Assembly (NCBI RefSeq): GCF_012927305.1
Contig: NZ_JABBGH010000003.1
Coordinates: 992,001 to 1,056,000, forward strand
Length of the DNA stretch: 64,000 nt
DNA from: Hymenobacter polaris
GTDB lineage: Bacteria > Bacteroidota > Bacteroidia > Cytophagales > Hymenobacteraceae
Direction: 5' to 3'
In this document: one piece after another, positions 33,989 through 40,877 of the stretch
How positions within the stretch are numbered: position 1 is the first letter of the stretch
Layout: every line of letters starts with the position of its first letter
Made by a program: the position numbers and the translations under genes
Notes under the pieces: generated by a model
Told to the model about the DNA's origin: nothing
Seen by the model: the letters and a program-made list of their open reading frames with translations, nothing else
The model's database searches: none

Positions 33989-35728
33989 TTAAGCGGAGGC
34001 TAAGGCAGCTTGGGAAACCACGGTAGTGGGCAGCTCCACCTGGCCGTTTTCTTCGATGAGGTCCGTCACGCAGCCGTGGCTGGCGTCGCTCACGGTACGG
34101 ATGTACTTGAGCAGCACACCCTGGCGCACTGGCAGCGGCGGCTGGCGCCAGGCAGCGCGGCGGGTGGCCAGCTCCTCGTCGGATAGGCGCACGTCCATGG
34201 TGTTTTGGGCCGCGTCCAGCACTATCCAGTCGCCGTTCTCGACCAGGGCCAGGCCGCCGCCGTCGTAGGCCTCGGGGCACACGTGGCCAATCACGAAGCC
34301 GTGGGTACCGCCCGAGAAGCGGCCGTCTGTTATCAGCGCCACCTTATCCCCCAGGCCCGCGCCCATGATGGCGGCCGTGGGCTTCAGCATCTCGGGCATG
34401 CCGGGGCCGCCTTTCGGGCCCACGTAGCGGATAACCACCACCTGGCCCGGCTGGATGCGGTGGTCGGCAATGCCTTGGTTTAGCTCGGCTTCGGAGTTGA
34501 ACACGATGGCCGGGCCCTCGAAGCGCAGGCCTTCCTTGCCGGTGATTTTGGCCACCGCGCCCTTGGTGGCGAGGTTGCCGTACAGCATCTGGATGTGCCC
34601 GTCGGCCTTAATGGGGTTGCTGAGGGGGCGCAGCAGGTCTTGCTCGGGGCCTAGGGGGCGCACGCCGGCCAGGTTCTCGGCCAGGGTGCGGCCGGTCACG
34701 GTGGGCAGGTCGCCGTTGAGCAGGCCATAGTCGAGCAGGGTGCGGAACACGGCCGGGATGCCGCCGAGCTTCGAGAGGTCCTCCATCAGGTACTTGCCGC
34801 TGGGCTTGAGGTCGGCCAGCACCGGCACGCGGTTGCTTACGGCCTGGAAGTCGTCCATGGTCAGCTTCACGCCGGCCGCGTGGGCGATGGCGATGAGGTG
34901 CAGCACGGCGTTGGTGCTGCCGCCGAGCACCGTCACCACCACCAGCGCGTTCTCGAAGGCGGCGCGGGTCATGATGTCGCGGGGCTTGAGGTCCAGCTCC
35001 AGCAGGCGACGCAGGTAGGCGCCCGTGTCGAGGCACTCCTGCACCTTGGCCGAGCTTTCGGCGGGCAACGACGACGAGGCCGGCACCGTCATACCCAGCG
35101 CCTCGATGGCCGAGGCCAGCGTATTGGCCGTGTACATGCCCCCGCAGGCCCCCGGACCGGGGCAGGCGTTGTGGATGATGCCGCGGTAGTCCTCGTCGGA
35201 AATCTGCCCATTCACCTTTTTGCCGTAGGCCTCGAAACACGATACTATGTTGAGCTTCTGACCCTTAAACTCGCCGCCCCTGATGCTGCCGCCGTACACC
35301 ATCAAACTCGGCCGGTTCAGCCGGGCCATGGCCATGAGGGCGCCCGGCATGTTCTTGTCGCAGCCCACTACGCAGGCCAGCGCGTCGTAGTAGTGCGCCC
35401 CGGCCATGGCTTCAATCGAGTCGGCGATAATCTCGCGGCTCACCAGCGAGAAGCGCATGCCGTCGTTGCCGTTGGTGATGCCGTCGCTCACGCCGATGGT
35501 GTTGAAGCGCAGCCCCACCAGCCCCTGGGCCGCCACGCCGCGCTTCACCTCGTCGGCCAGCCCGTTGAGGTGCATGTTGCAGGTGTTGCCCTCGAAGCCG
35601 GTCGAGCAGATGCCCACGAACGGCTTGCGCAAGTCGGCATCCGTCAGCCCCGCCCCGATAAGCATGGCTTGCGAGGCCGGTAGGCTGTCGTCCTTGGTGT
35701 AGATGCGGCTATATTTATTGAGAATCAT
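33989..35728 (-). CDS. ilvD: Dihydroxy-acid dehydratase
   Basis: 579 residues. Fe-S enzyme making the 2-oxo acid precursors of valine and isoleucine. Cluster cysteines in VGCDKNMPG and PGACGGMYTANT, an upstream STGFEGNTCNMHLNGLA, VFNSEAELN and the C-terminal TDGRFSGGTHGFVIGHV motif with the catalytic Ser. It is the first structural gene after the leader peptide and attenuator at 35763-35879, which should control it and the genes behind it. Confidence 0.96.
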   Translation of the reverse strand: MILNKYSRIYTKDDSLPASQAMLIGAGLTDADLRKPFVGICSTGFEGNTCNMHLNGLADEVKRGVAAQGLVGLRFNTIGVSDGITNGNDGMRFSLVSREIIADSIEAMAGAHYYDALACVVGCDKNMPGALMAMARLNRPSLMVYGGSIRGGEFKGQKLNIVSCFEAYGKKVNGQISDEDYRGIIHNACPGPGACGGMYTANTLASAIEALGMTVPASSSLPAESSAKVQECLDTGAYLRRLLELDLKPRDIMTRAAFENALVVVTVLGGSTNAVLHLIAIAHAAGVKLTMDDFQAVSNRVPVLADLKPSGKYLMEDLSKLGGIPAVFRTLLDYGLLNGDLPTVTGRTLAENLAGVRPLGPEQDLLRPLSNPIKADGHIQMLYGNLATKGAVAKITGKEGLRFEGPAIVFNSEAELNQGIADHRIQPGQVVVIRYVGPKGGPGMPEMLKPTAAIMGAGLGDKVALITDGRFSGGTHGFVIGHVCPEAYDGGGLALVENGDWIVLDAAQNTMDVRLSDEELATRRAAWRQPPLPVRQGVLLKYIRTVSDASHGCVTDLIEENGQVELPTTVVSQAALASA

Positions 35729-35762
35729 GGCGTTGGAGTAGTGCGGCGCGGGGCCCTAGGGT

Positions 35763-35800
35763 GTAAAAAAACCTCCCTGGCGCTCGGCTCGGAAGGCTTT
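35763..35800 (-). terminator. Attenuator terminator upstream of ilvD
   Basis: On the minus strand AGCCTTCC (arm 35791-35798) pairs with GGGAGG (35772-35777) with one G-T wobble, followed by seven T (35765-35771). The left arm AGCCTTC (35792-35798) is also the exact complement of GAAGGCT at 35825-35831, which overlaps the leader peptide stop. The two pairings exclude each other: terminator when the ribosome finishes the leader, antiterminator when it stalls on Leu/Val/Ile codons. Confidence 0.8.
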
Positions 35801-35822
35801 TTCGGGTAGCAGTGCGCTGCCG

Positions 35823-35879
35823 TCAGCCTTCTTGGCGCGGAATAAGGACCGGAGAAATGACGAGTAGGGGAGCGGACAT
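35823..35879 (-). CDS. ilvL: ilv leader peptide (attenuator)
   Basis: ATG at 35879, TGA at 35825-35823; 18 residues, MSAPLLVISPVLIPRQEG. Residues 5-13 hold seven branched-chain codons out of nine: Leu-Leu-Val-Ile and Val-Leu-Ile. E. coli IlvL has a similar LL-VIS-V-I run; the likeness may be convergent. The stop codon overlaps the antiterminator arm GAAGGCT, the geometry expected for ribosome-mediated attenuation. It sits between leuB and ilvD, about 95 nt before the ilvD start. No Shine-Dalgarno sequence is obvious, as is usual in Bacteroidota. Confidence 0.8.
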   Translation of the reverse strand: MSAPLLVISPVLIPRQEG

Positions 35880-35892
35880 TGCTGGCGGTTGA

Positions 35893-36012
35893 CCCCACCC
35901 CCGGCCCCTCCCCAAAACGGAGGGGAGCCACGGCGGCGCGGCTGCTTATTGCTGGTAAGTAATCGTTAATCGTCCGGCTCCCCTCCCTTTTGGGGAGGGG
36001 CCGGGGGTGGGG
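35893..36012. repeat. Palindromic repeat, family C
   Basis: CCCCACCCCCGGCCCCTCCC at the left end and its complement at the right end, arms about 37 nt with small mismatches (AAAACGG against CCCTTTT), loop about 46 nt. It lies between leuB and the ilv leader; a transcript from leuB would meet this hairpin before the attenuator. Confidence 0.88.
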
Positions 36013-36018
36013 TAATCG

Positions 36019-37131
36019 TTAAATAATCGTGCTCGACCCGATGGCCACGTTGTGCGCGTTCCACTGCTGCTCGCTGCTATCGCGCACCCAGAAGGCGATG
36101 TAGCTGCCCACCTGCTCGGTGGTGTAGGGCGCCTTGGGATTCAGCTCGGGCGTCAGGATGTTGTTGTGCAGGGCCTCGTCCACGCCTTCGCGCACCAGCG
36201 CCGCCTCGTCGTTCATGCCGAAGTGCTCCAGCATCATCGCGGCCGAGAGGATGGTGGCGATGGGGTTGGCGATGCCCTTGCCGGCCGCCTGCGGGTACGA
36301 GCCGTGGATGGGCTCGAACAGCGCCGCCTCGCCGATGCTGGCCGACGGCAGCAGCCCTAGGGACCCGGCAATGACCGAGGCCTCGTCGGAGATGATGTCG
36401 CCAAACATATTCTCGGTCAGGATTACATCGAACTGCTTGGGGTTCAAGATAATCTGCATGGCCGCGTTGTCCACGAACAGGTAATCCACGGCCACCGTGG
36501 GGTACTGCGCGGCCAAGCCCTGCACCACTTCGCGCCACAGGCGGGAGGTTTCGAGCACGTTGGCCTTGTCCACCAGCGTCAGCTTCTGGTGGCGGCCCTC
36601 GGCGGCGCGGAAGGCGAGGTGGGCAATGCGCTCAATCTCGGGCTTCGAGTAGGTGCAGTTGTCGTAGGCCGAGTCGGCATCGCGGCGGCCCTTCTCGCCG
36701 AAGTAGATGCCGCCCGTCAGCTCCCGGAAAATCAGCATGTCGGTGCCCTGAATGCGCTCGGCCTTGAGGGGCGAGTGGGGCAGCAGCACGTCGTAGGCCG
36801 TCACGGGGCGGATGTTGGCGAACAAGCCCAACTCCTTGCGCAGGCGCAGCAGGCCCTGCTCGGGGCGCACCGGGGCGGCGGGGTTGTTGTCGTACTTGGG
36901 GTCGCCGATGGCCCCTAGGAGCACGGCGTCGGCTTCGCGGCAGCCGGCCAGCGTCTCGTCGGGCAGGGGGTTGCCGGTGGCGTCGATGGCGCAAGCGCCC
37001 ATTTGGTAGGCCGCGAAGCGGAAGTCATGCCCGAAGCGCTCAGCCACGGCTTCCAGCACCTTCACGGCCTGCCGACACACCTCCGGGCCGATGCCGTCGC
37101 CCGCCAAAACGGCTATTTTCTTGCTTACCAT
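36019..37131 (-). CDS. leuB: 3-isopropylmalate dehydrogenase
   Basis: 370 residues. NAD-dependent oxidative decarboxylase of the leucine pathway. VLAGDGIGPEV start, LLGAIGDPKYD, GLFANIRPV, RELTGGIYFGEKGRR, the catalytic Lys/Asp region LTLVDKANVLETSRLWREV, ILTENMFGDIISDEASVIAGSLGLLPSAS and the NAD-site EPIHGSYPQAAGKGIANP. An ATG two codons earlier (37137) is also possible; either start overlaps the end of leuD, so the two are translationally coupled. Confidence 0.96.
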   Translation of the reverse strand: MVSKKIAVLAGDGIGPEVCRQAVKVLEAVAERFGHDFRFAAYQMGACAIDATGNPLPDETLAGCREADAVLLGAIGDPKYDNNPAAPVRPEQGLLRLRKELGLFANIRPVTAYDVLLPHSPLKAERIQGTDMLIFRELTGGIYFGEKGRRDADSAYDNCTYSKPEIERIAHLAFRAAEGRHQKLTLVDKANVLETSRLWREVVQGLAAQYPTVAVDYLFVDNAAMQIILNPKQFDVILTENMFGDIISDEASVIAGSLGLLPSASIGEAALFEPIHGSYPQAAGKGIANPIATILSAAMMLEHFGMNDEAALVREGVDEALHNNILTPELNPKAPYTTEQVGSYIAFWVRDSSEQQWNAHNVAIGSSTII

Positions 37132-37721
37132 ACCCATGCGCGCTGTTTTTCAAAGGCCTCAATAGCCGGTTTTTGATTTACTAAAAAGTCGATGTCATCG
37201 TACCCGTTTATCAGGCACTCCTTCTTGTAGGGGTCGATGGCGAAGCTGAACGTCTCGCCCCAGGCCGGCACCGCCAGCGTTTGGCTGGGTAGGTCCACCA
37301 CCAATTCTAGCGCCGGGTTTTCGTGGATAGCCGCCAGCAGCCGCCCGAGGGTTTCGTCGCTCACTTGCAGTGGCAAGAGGCCGGTGTTGAGCGCGTTGCC
37401 ACGGAAGATGTCGGCGAAGTAGCTGGAAATCACCACCCGGAAGCCGTAGTCGTACAGGGCCCAGGCGGCATGCTCGCGGCTGCTGCCGCAGCCGAAGTTC
37501 TTGCCCGCCACCAGCACCTGTCCGCTGTAGCGCGGGTTGTTCAGCGCAAACTCGGGCTTGGGCGAGTTGTCGGGGTTGTAGCGCCAGTCGCGAAACAGGT
37601 TGTCGCCGAAGCCTTCGCGCGTAGTCGCCTTCAGAAACCGCGCCGGAATAATCTGGTCGGTATCAATGTTTTCCAGCGGCAGCGGGACGGCGGGGCTGTG
37701 CAGGGTTTGGAAGCGTTCCAT
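37125..37721 (-). CDS. leuD: 3-isopropylmalate dehydratase small subunit
   Basis: 198 residues. Swivel domain that completes the LeuC active site: PLPLENIDTDQIIPARFLKAT, GQVLVAGKNFGCGSSREHAAWAL and ISSYFADIFRGNALNTGLLPLQ are the family hallmarks. Partner of LeuC encoded upstream. The stop codon overlaps the leuB start. Confidence 0.96.
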   Translation of the reverse strand: MERFQTLHSPAVPLPLENIDTDQIIPARFLKATTREGFGDNLFRDWRYNPDNSPKPEFALNNPRYSGQVLVAGKNFGCGSSREHAAWALYDYGFRVVISSYFADIFRGNALNTGLLPLQVSDETLGRLLAAIHENPALELVVDLPSQTLAVPAWGETFSFAIDPYKKECLINGYDDIDFLVNQKPAIEAFEKQRAWVW

Positions 37722-37726
37722 TGGTT

Positions 37727-37820
37727 AGAACTTAGAGCTTAGAGCAAAGAGCTTAGCGAATTATGCAGTGGTACTGAATGAAGCGTTTGTCTACATTCTA
37801 AGCTCTCATTTCTAAGTTCT
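37727..37820. repeat. Imperfect inverted repeat between leuC and leuD
   Basis: AGAACTTAGA at 37727-37736 and TCTAAGTTCT at 37811-37820 are exact complements; next to them CTTAGAGC is tandemly duplicated and GCTCT recurs near the other arm. AT-rich compared with the surroundings. Confidence 0.6.
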
Positions 37821-37823
37821 TAT

Positions 37824-39218
37824 TTAATTCAAATACTCGGTAATATCTACAATCCGCCCCTGCACGGCCGTGATGGCGGCCACCAGCGGCGAGGCTAGCA
37901 GCGTGCGCGAGCCGGGGCCCTGCCTCCCCTCGAAGTTGCGGTTGGAGGTGGCCACGCAGTACTTGCCAGCGGGTATCTTGTCCTCGTTCATGGCCAGGCA
38001 GGCGCTGCAACCGGGCTCGCGCAGCTCGAAGCCCGCGGCGGCCAGCACCTTGTCGATACCCTCGGCAATGGCTTGCTGCTCTACCTGCTTGGAGCCGGGC
38101 ACGATGATGGCCTCCACGTGGCCGGCCTTGCGCTTGCCCTGCACGTAGGCCGCCACCGTGCGCAGGTCTTCGATGCGCGAGTTGGTGCAGCTGCCGATGA
38201 ACACGTAGTCAATCTGCTTGCCCAGCAGCGACTCGCCCCGCTGCAAGCCCATGTACTTGAGCGACTTGTCGAAGCTCTCGGCCTCGGTGGTGGGCACCTC
38301 GCTCGGCACGTGGCCGGTGATGGGAATGCCCATGCCGGGGTTGGTGCCGTAGGTAATCATGGGCGCGATGTCGGCCGCCTGGTAGGTGTACTCGGTGTCG
38401 AAGGTGGCGCCTTCCTCGGTGTAAAGCGTCTGCCAGTACCCTAGGGCCGCGTCCCAGGCCTCGCCCTGCGGCGCGAAGGGGCGGCCCTGCACGTAGGCGA
38501 AGGTGGTGGCATCGGGGGCGATGAGCCCGCCGCGGGCGCCCATCTCGATGCTCATGTTGCAGATGGTCATGCGCCCCTCCATGCTCAGGGCCCGGATGGC
38601 GCTGCCCGCGTACTCCACGAAGTGCCCGGTGGCCCCGCCGGTACCCAACTGACTAATAATGTAAAGGATAATGTCCTTGGCCGTAACGCCCGGCCGCAGC
38701 TCGCCTTCTACTGAAATGCGCATCCGCTTGGGCCGGCTCAGCAGCAGGCACTGCGAGGCCATCACCTGCGCCACCTGGCTGGTGCCGATGCCGAAAGCCA
38801 CCGCGCCAAACGCGCCGTGGGTGCTGGTGTGGCTGTCGCCGCATACCATCGTGAGGCCCGGCTGCGTGAGGCCCAGCTCCGGCCCAATCACGTGCACGAT
38901 GCCCTGGCGCTGGTGGCCCAGGCCGTATAGCTCGATGCCGTACTTCTGGCAGTTCTCGGTCAGCTTATCCACCTGCGAGCGCGAGAGCGGCTCCTCGATG
39001 GGCAGGTGCTGGTTGAGGGTCGGCACGTTGTGGTCGGCCGTGGCGATAATCTGGCTGGGTCGAAACAGCCCGAGGTCCCGCGCCGCCAGCTCGTCAAACG
39101 CCTGGGGGCTGGTGACTTCATGAATCAGGTGGCGGTCGATATACAGCACGTCCTGCCCGCCCTCGATGGAGCGAACGACGTGGGCATCCCAGATTTTATC
39201 GAATAGCGTGCGGGGCAT
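37824..39218 (-). CDS. leuC: 3-isopropylmalate dehydratase large subunit
   Basis: 464 residues. Aconitase-superfamily isomerase of the leucine pathway. TLFDKIWDAHVV start, YIDRHLIHEVTSPQAF, VCGDSHTSTHGAFG, the 4Fe-4S ligands in FIGSCTNSRIEDL and CSACLAMNEDKIPAGKYC, and NRNFEGRQGPGSRTLLASP. Works with LeuD encoded next. The 305-nt spacer to leuA contains repeat A8 and another structured element. Confidence 0.97.
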   Translation of the reverse strand: MPRTLFDKIWDAHVVRSIEGGQDVLYIDRHLIHEVTSPQAFDELAARDLGLFRPSQIIATADHNVPTLNQHLPIEEPLSRSQVDKLTENCQKYGIELYGLGHQRQGIVHVIGPELGLTQPGLTMVCGDSHTSTHGAFGAVAFGIGTSQVAQVMASQCLLLSRPKRMRISVEGELRPGVTAKDIILYIISQLGTGGATGHFVEYAGSAIRALSMEGRMTICNMSIEMGARGGLIAPDATTFAYVQGRPFAPQGEAWDAALGYWQTLYTEEGATFDTEYTYQAADIAPMITYGTNPGMGIPITGHVPSEVPTTEAESFDKSLKYMGLQRGESLLGKQIDYVFIGSCTNSRIEDLRTVAAYVQGKRKAGHVEAIIVPGSKQVEQQAIAEGIDKVLAAAGFELREPGCSACLAMNEDKIPAGKYCVATSNRNFEGRQGPGSRTLLASPLVAAITAVQGRIVDITEYLN

Positions 39219-39243
39219 TATTAATAGGATAGTCTATGTGTAG

Positions 39244-39356
39244 AAGAACGTCATACTGAGCTTGCCGAAGCATCTCTACCGCGCCGCCTAGGGTCGTATT
39301 AGGCTGTTAACCAACGAAGCGGTAGAGATGCTTCGGCAAGCTCAGCATGACGTTCT
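39244..39356. repeat. Palindromic repeat, family A copy 8
   Basis: AGAACGTCATACTGAGCTTG and its complement (one mismatch, CATACTG against CATGCTG), loop about 40 nt with CCTAGGG. Between leuA and leuC. Confidence 0.92.
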
Positions 39357-39368
39357 GGATACATAAAA

Positions 39369-39514
39369 ACAGCCAAGGAAACGAAGCAACAGGGGGAAGT
39401 TTTGGTCGTGTTAAGGGTGTGAAAGAATGGCGTTGTTGGGATTTTAACCCGACCCCCTGACTTCCCTGCTCCCACCCACTGGCAGCGCCTGCCGCCCCGC
39501 TTCCTTGGCTGGTT
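39369..39514 (-). other. Structured non-coding spacer between leuA and leuC
   Basis: The ends pair: CAGCCAAGGAA (39370-39380) with TTCCTTGGCTG (39500-39511 region), extended by AGC/GCT past a 4-nt bulge. Inside, CAGGGGG pairs with CCCCCTG and GGCAG-CGC-CTGCC forms a small hairpin; a second copy CAGGGAAGT could replace CAGGGGG in pairing with ACTTCCCCCTG. On the minus strand the closing stem is followed by TTTTTATG. It could be a large terminator, a processing site or a regulatory RNA; no known riboswitch class was recognised. Confidence 0.45.
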
Positions 39515-39523
39515 ATGAATGAA

Positions 39524-40699
39524 TTAAGCGTTTACTGCTTCGGCTACGTTGCGCACCTCGATGGCCAGCAGGTGCAAGTCGTCGTCGATGACCTCGCGCT
39601 GGCGGTCGGCCAGCTGCAGGAAGCTGGCGTAGGCGGCGTTCAGGGCCGGGCGCTCCAGGTGGTAGCCCAGCTTCTGGAGGCGGTAGGCCAGGGCGGCGCG
39701 GCCCGAGCGGGCGGTGAGCACGATGCTCGAATCGACGGCGCCCACCTCTTTGGGGTCGATGATTTCGTAGGTTTCGCGGCACTTAATCACGCCATCCTGG
39801 TGGATGCCGCTGCTGTGGGCGAAGGCGTTGGCGCCCACGATGGCCTTGTTGGCTTGCACGGTCATGCTCATCAGGTGCGATACCAGGGCCGAGGTTTCGG
39901 TGAGCAGCTGGGTGCGCACGTTGGTGTGCAGCCCTAGGCCGGGATGCTGGCGCACTATCATCACCACTTCTTCGAGGGCCGTGTTGCCGGCGCGCTCGCC
40001 CACGCCGTTGATAGTGCACTCAATCTGGCGCGCGCCGTTGCTGACGCCCGCAATGGAGTTGGCGGTGGCCAGGCCCAAGTCGTTGTGGCAGTGCGTGCTC
40101 AGGGTGGCGCGCTCGATGCCGCGCACGTTGTCGGCCAGGTACTTAATCTTGGCGCCGTACTCGTGGGGCAGGCAGTAGCCGGTGGTGTCGGGGATGTTGA
40201 GCACGGTGGCGCCGGCGGCAATGGCCGCCTCGCACACGCGGGCCAGAAACTCGTTGTCGGTGCGGCCGGCGTCCTCAGCGTAAAATTCCACGTCCTCCAC
40301 AAAGCTTTTGGCCAGCTTCACGGCGGCCACGGCGCGGGCCAGCACGTCCTCGCGGGTGGTGCGCAATTTTTGCTGCACGTGCAGGTCGGAGGTGCCGATG
40401 CCGGTGTGAATGCGCGGGCGGCGGGCCTGGCGCAGGGCGTCGGCGGCCACCCGGATGTCGTTTTCGACAGCGCGGGTGAGGCCGCAGACAGTGGCGTCCT
40501 TGGTTTGGGCGGCGATGGCGGCCACCGCGGCAAAGTCGCCGGGGCTGCTCACTGGGAAGCCGGCCTCAATCACGTCCACCCCTAGGGCTTCGAGCTGCCG
40601 GGCAATAACGAGCTTTTCCTGTTGGTTTAGCTTGCAGCCCGGTACTTGCTCGCCGTCGCGCAGCGTGGTATCGAAAATCTGAATTTTTTGCGTCGCCAT
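39524..40699 (-). CDS. leuA: 2-isopropylmalate synthase, short form
   Basis: 391 residues. Condenses acetyl-CoA with 2-oxoisovalerate, the first leucine-specific step. IFDTTLRDGEQVPGCKLN with the metal Asp and catalytic Arg, VIEAGFPVSSPGDF, the metal-binding LSTHCHNDLGLATANS and GVGERAGNTALEEVVM, and SGIHQDGVIK. It stops soon after the catalytic and linker region, about 130 residues shorter than E. coli LeuA, so the C-terminal leucine-binding allosteric domain appears absent and feedback control by leucine is doubtful (inference). Homocitrate synthase is the main alternative, but leuCDB context favours LeuA. Confidence 0.92.
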   Translation of the reverse strand: MATQKIQIFDTTLRDGEQVPGCKLNQQEKLVIARQLEALGVDVIEAGFPVSSPGDFAAVAAIAAQTKDATVCGLTRAVENDIRVAADALRQARRPRIHTGIGTSDLHVQQKLRTTREDVLARAVAAVKLAKSFVEDVEFYAEDAGRTDNEFLARVCEAAIAAGATVLNIPDTTGYCLPHEYGAKIKYLADNVRGIERATLSTHCHNDLGLATANSIAGVSNGARQIECTINGVGERAGNTALEEVVMIVRQHPGLGLHTNVRTQLLTETSALVSHLMSMTVQANKAIVGANAFAHSSGIHQDGVIKCRETYEIIDPKEVGAVDSSIVLTARSGRAALAYRLQKLGYHLERPALNAAYASFLQLADRQREVIDDDLHLLAIEVRNVAEAVNA

Positions 40700-40788
40700 G
40701 AGGTAGAGAAACTAGGCAGAAGCCCCGCGTGGCCGGGCGGCAACTGGATTTGTGCTGCAAGTAGCAGCACTTTAGCAAGGCGCGAAAA

Positions 40789-40817
40789 CAAAAATGCCCG
40801 GATTCTATTATTTCCAA
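40789..40817 (-). promoter_or_regulatory. Probable leuA promoter
   Basis: On the minus strand TTG (40817-40815), 18 nt, then CATTTTTG (40796-40789), one mismatch from TAnnTTTG. The transcript would start near 40782, about 80 nt before leuA. A perfect GTGCTGC-TACTT-GCAGCAC hairpin lies in that 5' leader. Confidence 0.4.
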
Positions 40818-40877
40818 GCCCCGCGTTTTGAGTAGCAATAGGCTGTAAGTAAATAAGTTAATTAGTAAGTTTTTACA

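Noticed and set aside
39420..39460. GGGTTAAAATCCC as part of a tRNA T arm
   Set aside because: No matching acceptor, D or anticodon arms could be assembled around it.
40826..40860. A run of four Leu codons (CTA TTG CTA CTC) upstream of leuA, suggesting a Leu leader peptide
   Set aside because: No ATG in that frame nearby, no stop before leuA, no terminator behind it, and the probable promoter lies downstream of the run.
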